A stretch of 64,000 nt of DNA from Cannabis sativa (lineage: Eukaryota; Streptophyta; Magnoliopsida; Rosales; Cannabaceae). Each line of letters begins with the position of its first letter. The first letter of the stretch is position 1. This document shows positions 12,232 to 23,414 of this stretch, in pieces. The position numbers were made by a program, and so were the translations under genes. Location: contig NC_083602.1 of NCBI RefSeq assembly GCF_029168945.1, forward strand, positions 90,282,027-90,346,026. Direction: 5' to 3'. The notes below the pieces were generated by a model. That model was not told where the DNA came from. It saw only the letters and a list, made by a program, of their open reading frames with translations, and ran no database searches.

Positions 12232-13040
12232 TGGAACAAGGGCAATTGTGCTGACCAGACAAAACACTCTCTCCTTTCAAAGAGAACAATGAAAAGGAAA
12301 GGTACAGTGGTAATGTATAAACTTTTCTAATGAGCCAAAGGACAATATGGTCCCCCAAATGAACAAGTCCACTTTAACTCTCCCCCACACAACAGCCTTC
12401 AGCTGAAAACAGCATGAAAGCAATAACCCAAGATAATTCTTACACACAAGGTATGATCACATTCTCTCTCTCTCTCTCTCATCTTATTCATCAATACCCC
12501 ACATGAACAGAACAGACACAATGAGCAAAAGTAAAATAAAACATTAGTAATAACAATGTAAAGAATAAACATATTCTATATCAGTAAAATGAATCAATTT
12601 TTACTTTGTAGACAGGAAAAGGAATACTAAAGAAAAAGTATAATCAGATCAAAAATCTAAGAATCTAAACATGGATATTCAGATAAAGAAAACAAGAACA
12701 CAAACCCATTTGATAATTAAGAACAAGAAAAACCTAAAAATGAAAACTTTAAACATAAAAATTGAATTCCCAAATAATATCTGATAATGCAAACCTTTGA
12801 GGACTTAGTTCCACTTTTGGATAAGCGAAGCCCAGAAGAAGAAGGGGTTGGTGTGGTGGGTCGGTAATCAGAGCCATGATCAGTAGGAGAAAGAGCAGGT
12901 TGGATTGGCAAAGCGGCATCGGATAGTCTCGTAGAAACGGCGCCGTTTGACGGTGAAGAGGAATCCTCCAAAGTTTGAGGAACATAAAGACAAGTATTAA
13001 GGCCAAGAGCAAGCTTTGCTTTCCTCCATTTACTACCCAT
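8323..13040 (-). CDS. EDA40: RING-H2 and vWA domain E3 ubiquitin ligase, WAV3/EDA40 family
   Basis: Two coding exons: 13040-12795 (82 codons) and 10260-8323 (645 codons plus stop), phase 0, total 727 residues. Donor AAAG/GTTTGC and acceptor AACAG/AGGACC. The start is set at MGSKWRKAKLALGLN, as in relatives; an in-frame ATG 24 bases upstream only adds a lysine-rich run. The RING opens exon 2 (CAICLGTMKPG, then CSHSFHFHC, then CPVC). A von Willebrand A domain follows, with the metal site DVSGSMAG at about residue 285, then a conserved C-terminal part with a helical segment (residues ~560-640). Family members are E3 ligases acting in root growth direction and gametophyte development. Placing it with EDA40/WAVH2 rather than WAV3 itself rests on the remembered N-terminus. 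Length is usual for the family. Confidence 0.88.
10931..11030 (+). mobile_element. tRNA-derived SINE-like element
   Basis: A box A match, tagtctagtg (about 10942-10951), is followed about 35 bp later by a box B match, agttcgaatcc (about 10981-10991). This is the spacing of an internal Pol III promoter. The surrounding sequence is not a foldable full tRNA and has no anticodon arm I can defend, so a SINE head is the better reading. No target duplication was found. Confidence 0.45.
11201..11352. mobile_element. MITE copy, GGCACC-family (copy D)
   Basis: Shares with copy C the ordered phrases 'cttacgattggttagcgata', 'aaaagctatt', 'gatacttaattacaccaata' and 'gagaagggtactaggcacca'. It ends in ggcaccagtggtgc. 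It lies in the intron of the EDA40-type gene. Confidence 0.6.
12198..12232. repeat. (AG)n microsatellite
   Basis: Near-perfect GA dinucleotide run with one interruption. Confidence 0.9.
12463..12480. repeat. (TC)n microsatellite
   Basis: Nine uninterrupted TC units, in the intron of the EDA40-type gene. Confidence 0.85.
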
Positions 13041-14667
13041 TTTCTTATTCTTCTTCTTCTTCACTTAGAGATCTAAAAAGAAAAGAAAAAAATATCAAGA
13101 ATCAGATCGCAAGCCTTACTATAACAATATTAAAACTCATTAAAGCTATTTTGAGTCTTGAACTGAGTTTCAAACCAAATTTTGCTTTATCAAGAAATGG
13201 TGAAAGACGCCATTAGAGGTGAAAAGTGAGGATTTTGAGATATGGGGTTTTGACCCTTTAGGGAATGAAGAGAAGGGTTTGTTGGAGTGGAAAGCGAAGG
13301 ATGAAAATGGATAGTTGAGAATGTTGAATGAAATGAAGATGAAGATGAAGATGACGATAATGGGTGGAGTTGTTCATTTCAATGTTAATATATTTTTATT
13401 TGATTTGATTTTTATTTTTTAAATGGGAAGAAAATAATTTAATTTATTAATAATAAATAAATGGTTGAACAAGGAAAAAGTCTATAGTCAAAATTACCCT
13501 TATCTTTTTGCTTTATTTTCTTATTTGCCATGTTGAAACTTTTTTTTTTTGGCATCTCACCTTTGACATTTATTTGGTAAATTTTATTTTATATTTTGTG
13601 TTTTTGTATAGGTTATTGATTAGATCTTTTGTTTTGTTAAATTATAATTTAGATTATATATTTTTTAAAATTGTATAAAATGATACCTTGAGTTTAATTT
13701 TCGTCAAAATAAAACATAATACTATTAAAGATGTTATGACAAATTTGGTTATATTTTTTGTATTTGTTTATGTTAGAAATTAACTTCAAGTTAATTATAT
13801 TAAAAAAATGAGCTTATGGTAGTATTTTATATTATTTTAGAAAATACAGAATCTAAATTATCATTTTCAAAAAAAAAATAGTTCGATGAGTAAATTTTGC
13901 AAAATTTATGGTCTAATATTTATTATTTATTTATTATTATTATTTTTTTTTTTGAATTTTTCATTTTACCAAGAATTTAAAAAAAGAAAGAAAAAAAGGA
14001 GAACATATATAGGAAGTTGTTTGATCTTAAAACTTGGAAAAGGAAAACTATTTTCTCACCAATGCCAAAAGGAGAAGGTGTCTTCTTTCTTTTTCTTGGT
14101 TATTTATGATTCAAAACAATATTGGTTGTAATTTAGTTGAGATTTTAAATTATTTCATGCCAATAAAAGAAAATTATTGTTTTTGGTTTATTAAAAAATA
14201 ATAATAGTAATAATGTGTAGAATTCAATTCTAACCTAACCTAACATGGCACATTTGGGTTTTTAGTATTTTTCTTGTTTATATGCCAAAATGAGCTAACA
14301 TAACCATTTCTTATAAGCAAATGCAAATGACCAAGTGTACCACTTGGGAAACCATTTATTTTTTTTAATTTTTAAAATTTATATGCATGAGTTTTTTCTA
14401 TGAAAAAAATAAATATCTTTGGTGTTACTTGCAAGGAATAAAATAAAATGTATATCAATTCTTGGCTGGCCAAGTAGTGCATGACACTCTTTGTGCTGCC
14501 TATGCCAAAAGCTCAACTTTGTATTTTAAACAATTAACAATTTAATCAAATAAATATATATAATTTTTGTGAAATTGAGTGTTTTTGTTGAAAGTTTTAT
14601 ACCATCACCACTATGTTATTGATTCACTTGGTTGTGGTAGTTGTAGTGATAAAAAATAGTACCACAG
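13041..14667. other. Upstream region of the EDA40-type gene and AT-rich intergenic DNA
   Basis: 13041-13340 probably contains the 5' UTR of the minus-strand ligase (purine-rich on the plus strand, with a short GATGAA repeat at about 13337-13352). No clear TATA box was chosen. 13380-14660 is AT-rich and I see no gene in it; the ORF at 13886-14131 lacks any recognisable domain. Confidence 0.45.
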
Positions 14668-15200
14668 CCCACGGCTAGGGATGCAACATCTTTTTTATAG
14701 GAATGGGATTCGTAGAGACCCACTCTTAATGAAACGAGAATTTCTGGTCTAAATAAGGAATGGGATGAAGATGAGAATAATTTTTTATCGCCGAATGTTA
14801 AACGAGACAGGGACAGGGATGACACTCTCTACCCTGACAGGAACCCGTTTAATTTATTAATTATCTCTTTATTAATATTTCATATTTTATAATATGTGTT
14901 TGTATTTTTTTAGTTTATTAGTGTTATTTTTATAATTTTTTAAGGTGTATTTTTATATAATAATTAATATATTGTATAATAAATAATTTATAATATTTTA
15001 ATTTTTAGGTAATTTTATAATTTTATACATTTAAATTTTAAAATAAACTTTATTTTTTCCATTAGGGGAGTCCCGGCACCGTCCCCAGCGGAAAATAAGC
15101 AAGGGTGGGCGGGGATGGGGACTAAAATTCTTAACGGAGATGGAAACGGGAGGAGCACTCCCTACAAATTCTTCACCCTGTGTGCATCCCTACCCACGGC
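14668..15200. mobile_element. Non-autonomous hAT element, 517 bp, with 8-bp TSD
   Basis: The element spans 14676-15192, begins TAGGGATGCA and ends TGCATCCCTA, a perfect inverted terminal pair. The direct repeat CCCACGGC flanks it on both sides (14668-14675 and 15193-15200). Subterminal G-rich or C-rich stretches (gacagggacaggga; ggcggggatgggga) surround an AT-rich core. TAGGG-type tips and an 8-bp duplication are hAT features. No transposase is encoded; a short minus-strand ORF at 14616-14825 is incidental. Confidence 0.88.
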
Positions 15201-15445
15201 CCAAAGAGTACACTTTCAATCTACTACTTTATATATCTGTGTAGGCTGGTATGCCAAGTCATAGTTACTCAAGTCCATTATCAAAGTCAAATTTACTTAA
15301 CAACGAAATCAAACATATGACGTATAACTTATTTCAAATGGTTCACTCTACAATTGAGAATCAATTTACGACTAAACGTAGAGAGAATAGAGGGTTTTTC
15401 ATTTTTACACTTCAAAACAGTTTTTTTTTTATTTTTTTTTTGTAT

Positions 15446-15506
15446 TTTTACGGAATTCTACATAGAAAACTCTATTGCAACTAGCGCTGCAACCTAAATT
15501 GTAACA
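15446..15506. repeat. Dispersed motif GCAACTAGCGCTGCAACC, third copy
   Basis: Contains gaattctacata, ttgcaactagcgctgcaacc (15474-15493) and ctaaattgtaac, as in the block near 7790-7840. Confidence 0.5.
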
Positions 15507-15782
15507 AATTAGATGCCACGTCAATCCACGACCTAGTCTTGCAAGAAATAACGGTTATACTCTACGAAGAGCAAATGCTATTTAAAGGATCGATCCTTCT
15601 CAAGGAAGGATCATCTGACAATTGGTATCTTCTACATCCTCCACTCTATCTGTTTTATTTACTCTAACTCTTATTCTCTCAACATTCAATCTTCGCTTTA
15701 ATCTCTAGTCTTCTGAAGACGATCGTAGCTAAGTTTTTTATTTTATTTTATTTTCAGTCTACTTGTTACAAATTTCACTAAC

Positions 15783-15916
15783 TTAAGTAGTGTTCGGTAA
15801 CCATTAAAAAATCAGTTTTTTGATTAATTAATCAAAAATCATGAAGAATCTACAAAATTTTGTTAAGTAAAATTTAAAAAAACAAAAAGCAAAATGGTTC
15901 CCGAACAGAACCTTAA
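15783..15916. mobile_element. Tourist-like (PIF/Harbinger) MITE, about 126 bp
   Basis: The termini are GTAGTGTTCGGTAACCATT and, inverted, GGTTCTGTTCGGGAACCATT, differing at a few positions, with TTAA on both flanks (15783-15786 and 15913-15916). The short length, TGTTCGGTAACC-type tips and TAA-type target fit Tourist MITEs. It is non-coding. Confidence 0.65.
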
Positions 15917-18895
15917 TTATCAGAATTTCTTTGGTCGGCACCATTTCAGTGTCTTAAAGACTTTACAGTCTACTTCTATTTTGTTGTTTACAAATTATCG
16001 GTGCTCACCTTTGATTAATTTAATTGTGCCTTCGTATATGTACAATAATCACCCATTAATACAGTTAATATTTTTATTTGGTTTTTTATTAATTAGAAAT
16101 TCTTTATTTTTTATTTATGTATATATAGTTACAATCGGCCAAATAATATGAGTTTGGTTTAAATGAATGTTAACACATATTTGTAAACAGATTAATTAGT
16201 CCATCTTTATTGATTATGCTTAATGAATGATATTTTATGTACTTTTATGTCCGATTTATTTATTAATAAAAATTTTACCTTTTAAAAAATGAGAATTTAA
16301 AGAAAAAAAAATCAAAAGAACATTCTTCAGTAAAAAAAATACAAGTCTATAAAAACGAACAATTCATAATACTTAAGAAAACAAGTATTGCCTTGTTTTT
16401 ATAGCCCAAGTTTGTTTCCCTAGCATCTACGGAAACAAACAATGACCACTTTTGTAGCTTAAACCTACAAAAACGAAAATGTGTGTTTTTGTAGTACATA
16501 TCAAAACATACATGTATTGTATTTTTACGTATTCTCATCACTTTTTTCATTCTTACTCTCTTTCAACTCTTAGCAAATGATCTCCTTTGTCTTCTCTTTG
16601 AAACCATATAGCCAAAATTGTATCTTAGTAAACCTTCCTTGCAATTGTTGGTTATTGGAACTTAACCTTCAAGCAAAGCAATAGTCAAGCCTAAGTCTTC
16701 ACAAAACTAAAAAAGCAATGAGAATTTGGATTTAGTGTCAATTATATAATTAAATAAGGGTTATTTACAAATTTATTGAAAAAAAAAATGAAAATTGTGA
16801 TATATATATATGACATGCAAGCTTAATTACATTAAATATGATATTAAAAAAAAAAAAACTTTAATAATATGAGATAAATTATCATAAATAAGAAAGAATA
16901 CCATAAAAAATTAAAAAATATTCATATATAAATTTTACTTCTATATAATCAAAATCAATTTTTCTAACGAAGAAACCAGTTAAAAATAATTTTGTTAAGG
17001 CAATGAATTAAGAAACTAGTTATTTTCATGTAATCAAAATTAGTTTCTTAATGAAGAAATCAGTTATGAATACCAAAATTTATATAAATTTCACATGTTT
17101 TGTATTTTAGTTTACTGTATGGAATATTGAACAAATTTAACACAATATCTAAACTAAAACTAATTACAAACTTCTCAGAAACTCCAAAACTCGACCAACA
17201 ACCCACTACCCAAAACAATTTTTAAATGAAAAAACTAGTTTCTTGTGTTTCAGATTTATTTAATAAAAAAAAATTCAAATATGGTATTTGAAAGAAAATA
17301 TAGCAAAAATATAGCATAAAAAACACAATAAAAAATCAATCTAATCTTATAAAAATTGGTAAACTTAAAACTGTTATATTTTACAAATAATATTTTAAAA
17401 TATTATATTCAGTGTAAATTTTACACTAAATAATATACATTATTATTATTTTAAATTTGACACATATTATATATTTTAATGGGCACCAAATTTAACACAT
17501 TTTTAATACACTATTAGAAAAGTATTTTCTTTTTCTTTTCTTAACCTAAAAACTAAAAGATAGCATTGCCTTATATATTTGGCTAAAACTTAGTTGTTGT
17601 ATAAAATCATGGCAAAAGCAACAAATGACATATGGATTAGTAGAAACTTTCAATCCATATGGCTCTAGACCAATAGCATTTCTCTTTAAGTTTCTATCAG
17701 CCTAGAAAAATGTGAAAATAATTAATTAGCATGTTATTGTGGGGTGGAAGTGTCTCAAACTTAACTATCCAAATTGATTAACATTAGAAAAAAAAAAAAT
17801 ATATATTCCCACTTAAATTATATATAGATATATATATATGGATTGTATCACTTGCTTACTTTTAAAGATGAACTTTAAAAATATTAATTTTTTTTTTAAA
17901 AAAAAAAACTAGTTCAACTACCGATAATAAAAGAAAAATTAGAGTTTATGTACTTAATTTTACTATTTAATTAAAAAAAATTCTTTTTATACTATATCAA
18001 AAATATATTTATATTTAGCATTATTTTTTTTTCTTCCATTTTCTAATTCAAAGTAAATTTTTTTTATCTCTCTCTTAGTTCGATAAAACAATCTCAATCA
18101 TATAATACAATTTTTTTTTTACAATTAGATAATAAAATCAAACATGAAATTCAAATTTTCTTAATAAAATCCATTGTATATATAAAAATAAAATACATTA
18201 ATTCCCCACATCTAATCTCTAAGGTGTGCACCAAACACTCCCTTATTTTAAGCTTCACAAAATCCAGGGATATTAGTGTGTGAGTGTTTGATAATGTAAG
18301 GTGGCCAAAAATTTGACTTGTACTTAGGATTTCAAACTACCTCATTTTTCTTTTGCAAATTAATATATAAAAATATATAATTATAGGTCAATATGCAATG
18401 AACAAAACTCACACACCATATACTACTACCAAGTTACCAACCAACCATTGTTAAGATCACAAAAGGGATTAATTAGTTAAGAATATTAAATCAAAGTTAA
18501 TTAATAACTGTCTTCTTATTAAATTGGATCAGGTTTAGACACACTATAGGATCAACCAAAACATTAAAAATAAATAAATTAATTAATTAATTAATTGGTT
18601 ACAATGATCACTATGATTATTATTTATTATTATCTTCTAAAGTCTTCCAACATATACTTGTCAAGAGTACAAACTCTTGGATATATGTTTACATGGTTAA
18701 AAAGATGTATCAAATAATGTTCAAAGTTGTGTGTTAAATTAACATAACTATGATTAGAATACATTAGCACTAGTTAAGAGAAATAGTAAAAGGTACCATA
18801 AGTATATTTAATACCACTAAGATATATCATATTATTAGTGATATAATTAAGTATATCAACTCTCATATATTTTACTTTAATAATTAGAGAAATTT

Positions 18896-19230
18896 GTAAT
18901 ATAAATACTTAATTTAATTCTCATTTGCAAATAAATATTTAAGTTTATTTTTTGGCAGTAATAATACTTAAGTTATATTTCTAGAACTCTGTAGGTATCT
19001 GATTGGTAAATATTAAGTAAATTGTTATGTGGCAATCATTGATTGGTCCAAATCATGAATTTTTATTATTTAAATATACTAATAAGACGTGAATAATAAT
19101 TTGATATTTAATGACCATGTACCTATAAATTTCTAAAAATATAACTTTAAGTATAATTATCGCAAAAAATTAAACTTAAATATTTATTTATAACTGAAAG
19201 TTAACCTTAAATATTTATACTATAAATTAC
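18896..19230. mobile_element. Inverted-repeat MITE-like element, about 335 bp
   Basis: Arms of roughly 110 bp are inverted copies: 'ataaatatttaagttta' and 'cttaagttatatttctaga' on the left answer 'taaacttaaatatttat' and 'tctaaaaatataactttaag' on the right. The centre contains attgattggtcc. Exact ends and target duplication could not be fixed. Confidence 0.55.
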
Positions 19231-19492
19231 TCAAATAATTATTATTATAAAACACTCTTGACAATATCTAATATCAATGCTTATTTATATATAGTCTCAA
19301 TAATTCATACACAATTATATATATATATATATACACACATTATTAGCCCTAGTTAATTACCAACTTAAAAAGACCACACATGACATGAGTAATTCAAAGC
19401 CTACTTTTGTAACTTTTTTTGTTGACTTACACCAAAAAGTAAGCAAAGAGAGAGAGAGAGAAGTCATAATAATAACCCACACACATCAAGGA

Positions 19493-21209
19493 TGTAAAGA
19501 CCGCCTATGAATAGTACTTTATATTATTAATTATTTAAGGTTTATGTATTAATAATTATGGTGTGCATATTTTAGAAATATATTTTATATAACATATGTG
19601 TTTTTATGCTATTTTATACTTAATTACCTAAATTCTGTGATTGTGTCCGGAAGCTGTGGAAAGCGACGTTGGGCCTAGAGGGTTGTATTTTATAATTTAA
19701 TTTATTATCGGGATATTATCATTATATGGTAGAGGCGCTAGAATTTTCGGGGATTAATATTGGACCATTTTGCCCTTGAGGGTTTATAATTAATTTATTA
19801 GGGTCAAGGGGCATTTAAGTCTTTTCCTCTTTATTTTGGCTTGTAGTAGACACTTGAATGCAGCCATATATTATATTGAATTAGAAGATAAGCTTGAGGA
19901 AGGTTTATGGTGAAGGGAAATTAGAAAAAAAAACTAAAGGAAAATCCTCAATTCTACCTCTCTCTCTCTTTCGAACCATCATCCCAGCAAGGAGAGGATT
20001 TGCTTCTCTGTTTAAGTTTTCTAATCTCAGCAAGTTATTGTACACTTTGAATCAAGGTAACCCTCTTAACTTTCTATTGAAGTTTTAGTTGAATTTTGAG
20101 TTAAGCTAGGTGAAATTAGGTTGAATTGAGGGGCTGTATATGTTTATTCAGTTTGAATTCAATTGCTGAAGTTAAATTATGGCTATTCCTACTGTTTTAA
20201 ACTAGATTTAAGCCCTAGGGTGTTGAATTATTCAAGCTAGAGTTTAGGAACCTAAGTTAGGTCATCAATGGTGTTTTTGGAATTTGATTGAATTGTTGAG
20301 TTTTGTTGATTGGAACTGGTATATTTTAGTGTATACAGGTATTCTGGAGAGTTTCACAAGATTTGGGTTGGATTTGAGGTTGTGGGGTTGGAATTTTGGT
20401 TCCCAGACCAGAACCGGAATTCCGGTTCCTGGGAGCCTGCGTCAACCGGTCGACCGGTTGGTCCCGAGAACCAGGACTTCGGTTGGGAACCGGCTTTCTT
20501 GGGTTGGGGTTTTTTCCGAACCCTAGTTTTTCCCGTTTTTAAGCATTTTAGGGTATTGGCATCCTTTTCATCGATAGGGTTAAGCTTAGTTTGTATTTTA
20601 AATCCTCGATAAGTGTTTTAGCGAGTCTCTCATCAGTTTTTGAACGTTATGGTTTAGGACCCTGTAAAACGTCGAGCTGCACTTCCACTCAGGCTGACCG
20701 GCACACTTGAGCAAGGAACGAGGTAAGATAGCGTAAGAATATTTATATATATGAATGTTTATGCTTGTTTTGAATGTTATTATAAGTACGGTGTTACCAA
20801 CACGAGTACCCAGGGTACGTCGTGTTCGTGGTACAACACTTAGTAATTCTCGGGAGTACAATCAGGGCTCTACCAACACAAGTATGGAGTTGATACTTTA
20901 GTGCATTTGGTATAGTAGTCGTACTACCCTTAAGAACGTTCTTAATCATTTGGTGAGCTTCGTTGTTAAGCTCAGGGCAGCTTGATCATAAAGCTGGCAT
21001 CGTGCTACTTTTATATTTCTTGCATATCTTACTGAGTCTGTTGACTCATCAGTTTGCTACCTTGTGTAGGTAAAGGAAAAGCAAAGCTGGAGGAACAGTG
21101 AGGTGGAACTCGGCATGATTGTACATATTGCGGCAGTGCAACCTGGAGGGTTTCGGTTTATAAATATCTTGGAGTCTGTATTTTGAAGATGCATGTCCGC
21201 AAAGCTTTA

Positions 21210-21242
<33 letters not shown>

Positions 21243-21370
21243 GTATATGTAATAGTAAAATACTTTTAATCCAAATTTTGATACTCGGGATCCCGATCCA
21301 TATGGTTATTAATATATAAATTATTAAAGTTATTTTCCGAGTTTATTATTATTAAAATACGGACGTTACA
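19493..21370 (+). repeat. 5' LTR
   Basis: Begins TGTAAAGACC and ends GGACGTTACA (TG...CA). Ends in an A-run followed by (AT)n and a conserved tail. Differs from the 3' LTR mainly within 20418-20503. Short ORFs inside it are non-coding coincidences duplicated in both LTRs. Confidence 0.95.
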
Positions 21371-21373
21371 GTT

Positions 21374-21385
21374 TGGTATCAGAGC
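21374..21385 (+). other. Primer binding site (initiator tRNA-Met)
   Basis: TGGTATCAGAGC, three bases after the LTR, is complementary to the 3' end of plant initiator methionine tRNA. Confidence 0.9.
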
Positions 21386-21610
21386 CACCGGGTTGTTCAC
21401 TGAAGACCGTCAAGATATGTACAATCAAGGCCAGTGTCGAGTTCAACTCACGGTTCCGTAAGCTTTATTTCTTTTGCAAACTGTTTTAAGATATGTGGTG
21501 CTGTGTATATGATTAAATAAGATGTTTTAAATATTAATTGCGGTCCTGAAAAATATTTGACCACTGTCTGACCTACGTGCCTTGTGGGTTCGCAGGCTAA
21601 GTCCTAAATA

Positions 21611-22360
21611 ATGGACGACCAGCGAAACGTCAGAAGGCAGGGTGAGTTGGTTGAGACCGGAGGTGGTCGGGGTGGTAGAAATCCCCAAAACCCCCGTGGT
21701 CGCGGTAGAGGCCGCGGTCGAGTTCCGAGAGGTGGACAGGAGAATCCACCTCAGGCCCCTGTTGATTGGGAACAAAGGTTTGCTGAAATGCAAACTAGAA
21801 TTGAGCAACAAGAAGAAGAGATCCGGCGACTCAGGCAACGGGATGCCCCTGTTGAGCCTCCCCTGCAACCGGCTGTTGCAGTTCCTGCAGCCCCTGCGGT
21901 GCCAGCTGAGCAACATGTTGCTGGTAACCGCATGGAACCTTTGTATGAGAGGTTTAGAAAGCAAGCGCCTCCAGTATTTTTGGGAGGCCCTGATGTGTTA
22001 AAAGCTGAGCAGTGGTTGACTGTTATTGAGAAAATATTGAACTTTATAGGAGTTGCTGGAAATGATAGGGTGGCATGTGCCACGTTCCAATTTCAGGAGG
22101 ATGCCCTGATTTGGTGGGAAATGGTATCCCTTACTAGGGATGTAACTAGAATGACCTGGGAAGAGTTCCGAGAATTGTTTAATGCCAAGTATTACAACGA
22201 GGCAGTCCGCAGTGCAAAGCGGAAGGAATTTATAGAGTTGGTACAAGGTGAGGGAATGTCAGTGACCGAGTATACCACCAAGTTTGACCGCTTGGCCAAG
22301 TTGGCCTCCGGAATCGTACCAACAGATTTCAGCAAGAAAGAAAAATATTTGGAAATTTGA
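21611..22360 (+). pseudogene. gag: gag, N-terminal part
   Basis: Codes for the structural Gag of the LTR element. It opens MDDQRNVRRQ, has an Arg/Gly-rich stretch (RGRGRGRVPRGG), a short coiled segment, then the retrotransposon gag core (residues ~115-240, WWEMVSLTRD, ALIWW, MTWEEFRELFNAKYY). The frame ends at TGA 22358-22360 through a one-base shift near 22345, while gag homology continues in another frame. Confidence 0.85.
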
Positions 22361-22818
22361 ATGCCAAAATCAGACATGACTTGGTTATTACAACAAGTGA
22401 TACCACAACCTATGCAGAAATGGTTGATAAGGCTCTTCGAGCTGAAGGAGCAGTTAAATTTTTACAAGAAACCCGAGAGTCTTCTGGTGTTGGTAGGGCT
22501 ACTACTCTCCCTATATCGGGTCCTGAGAAAGAGAGTGGGGGTTCCACTTTTGAACAGAAGAAAAGAACTTTTCCATCTTCGGGGAGTTCAGGGCAAGATA
22601 AAAGGTTTCGAGGAAACCAGAATAGAGGAGGACGTCAGACTTATTCTTATCCTGAGTGTCCGCGTTGCAAGAAGCATCATCCCGGGGTTTGTAACCGGAG
22701 AGCCTGTTTTCAGTGTGGTTCGGTGGGACATCTCAGGAAAGACTGCCCTCAGTTGAAGAAAGAGGAACCAAAGCCCGAGGTCGAACATTGCACACTTTTG
22801 CTCGTGTTTTTGCTATAA
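22357..22818 (+). pseudogene. gag: gag, C-terminal part with zinc knuckle
   Basis: Continues Gag in a second frame: helical segment, Ser-rich linker, then CPRCKKHHPGVC and the CCHC knuckle CFQCGSVGHLRKDC that binds element RNA. A second shift near 22785 moves the downstream protease into another frame. No ATG of its own is implied. Confidence 0.85.
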
Positions 22819-23414
22819 CTCAGGCAGATGCTGCTGCCAGTCCTTCAGTAGTTACAGGTCAGCTTCTAATCAATGGTTTTGTTTACACTGTTTTATTTGA
22901 TTCGGGTGCTACTCGGTCTTATGTATCATCAAGACTTCTTGATCAATTTGATAGACCTAGTGAGATTCTCGAGACGGGGTTTGGAACCCTGTTGCCTAAT
23001 GGGGAAGTAGTTATTTCAAGAAAGTGGATTAGATCAGTAATAATTAGAATTGAAGATAGAGAATTGAGTGCTGATCTCGTAGAGTTACCACTGGCCGAAT
23101 TTGATATTATACTTGGTATGGACTTTTTGTCCAAATACTCTGCTAGTATTGATTGTAAACGAAAAATGGTGACTTTTGAACCGGAAAATGAGGAACCTTT
23201 TGTTTTTGTTGGTTCGGTCCAAGGTTCTCGTGTCCCTAGAATCTCAGCACTGAAAGCTAGGGATTTATTACGAGATGGATGTGTTGGATTTCTCGCAGTG
23301 GTAGTGGATTCCGATGGCTTGTGTTACTTGGGCCAGAAGAAGTTAATGTGGTTAAGGAATTCCTGGATGTATTTCCAGAGGAATTGCCGGGATTACCACC
23401 TCAGCGTGAGATAG
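22713..23414 (+). pseudogene. pol: Retropepsin-like protease segment
   Basis: Aspartic protease region of Pol, with the catalytic motif DSGATRSYVS near the start and the flap/ILGMDFL motif about 75 residues later. The true frame is lost near 23300-23330, where homology passes to the reverse transcriptase frame. The first ~30 codons of this open frame are the zinc knuckle read out of frame. Confidence 0.8.

Larger units (their letters stand above)
10261..12794 (-). other. 2.5-kb intron of the EDA40-type gene, hosting repeats
   Basis: The intron splits the N-terminal leader exon from the RING-encoding exon. It holds a SINE-like element (about 10931-11030), a MITE copy (11201-11352), an (AG)n run (12198-12232) and a (TC)n run (12463-12480). 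Short ORFs inside it show no known domain. Confidence 0.75.
15201..19487. other. AT-rich intergenic region
   Basis: Apart from the repeats listed separately, I see no gene. It has many poly-A/T and AT runs and a short (AATT)n tract near 18575-18600. Short ORFs at 15251-15484, 15894-16151 and 16347-16550 carry no known domain. The phrase at 16262-16290 resembles the tail of a non-LTR element (ttaccttttaaaaaa) but is too short to assign. Confidence 0.5.

Noticed and set aside
13886..14131. 81-codon ORF in AT-rich DNA
   Set aside because: Composition is poly-Phe/Lys from T- and A-runs; no splice context or similarity.
20284..20612. Overlapping ORFs of 80-100 codons in the 5' LTR (and their twins in the 3' LTR at 27057-27311)
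   Set aside because: LTR sequence repeated at both ends, with no known domain and frames that differ between the two LTRs.
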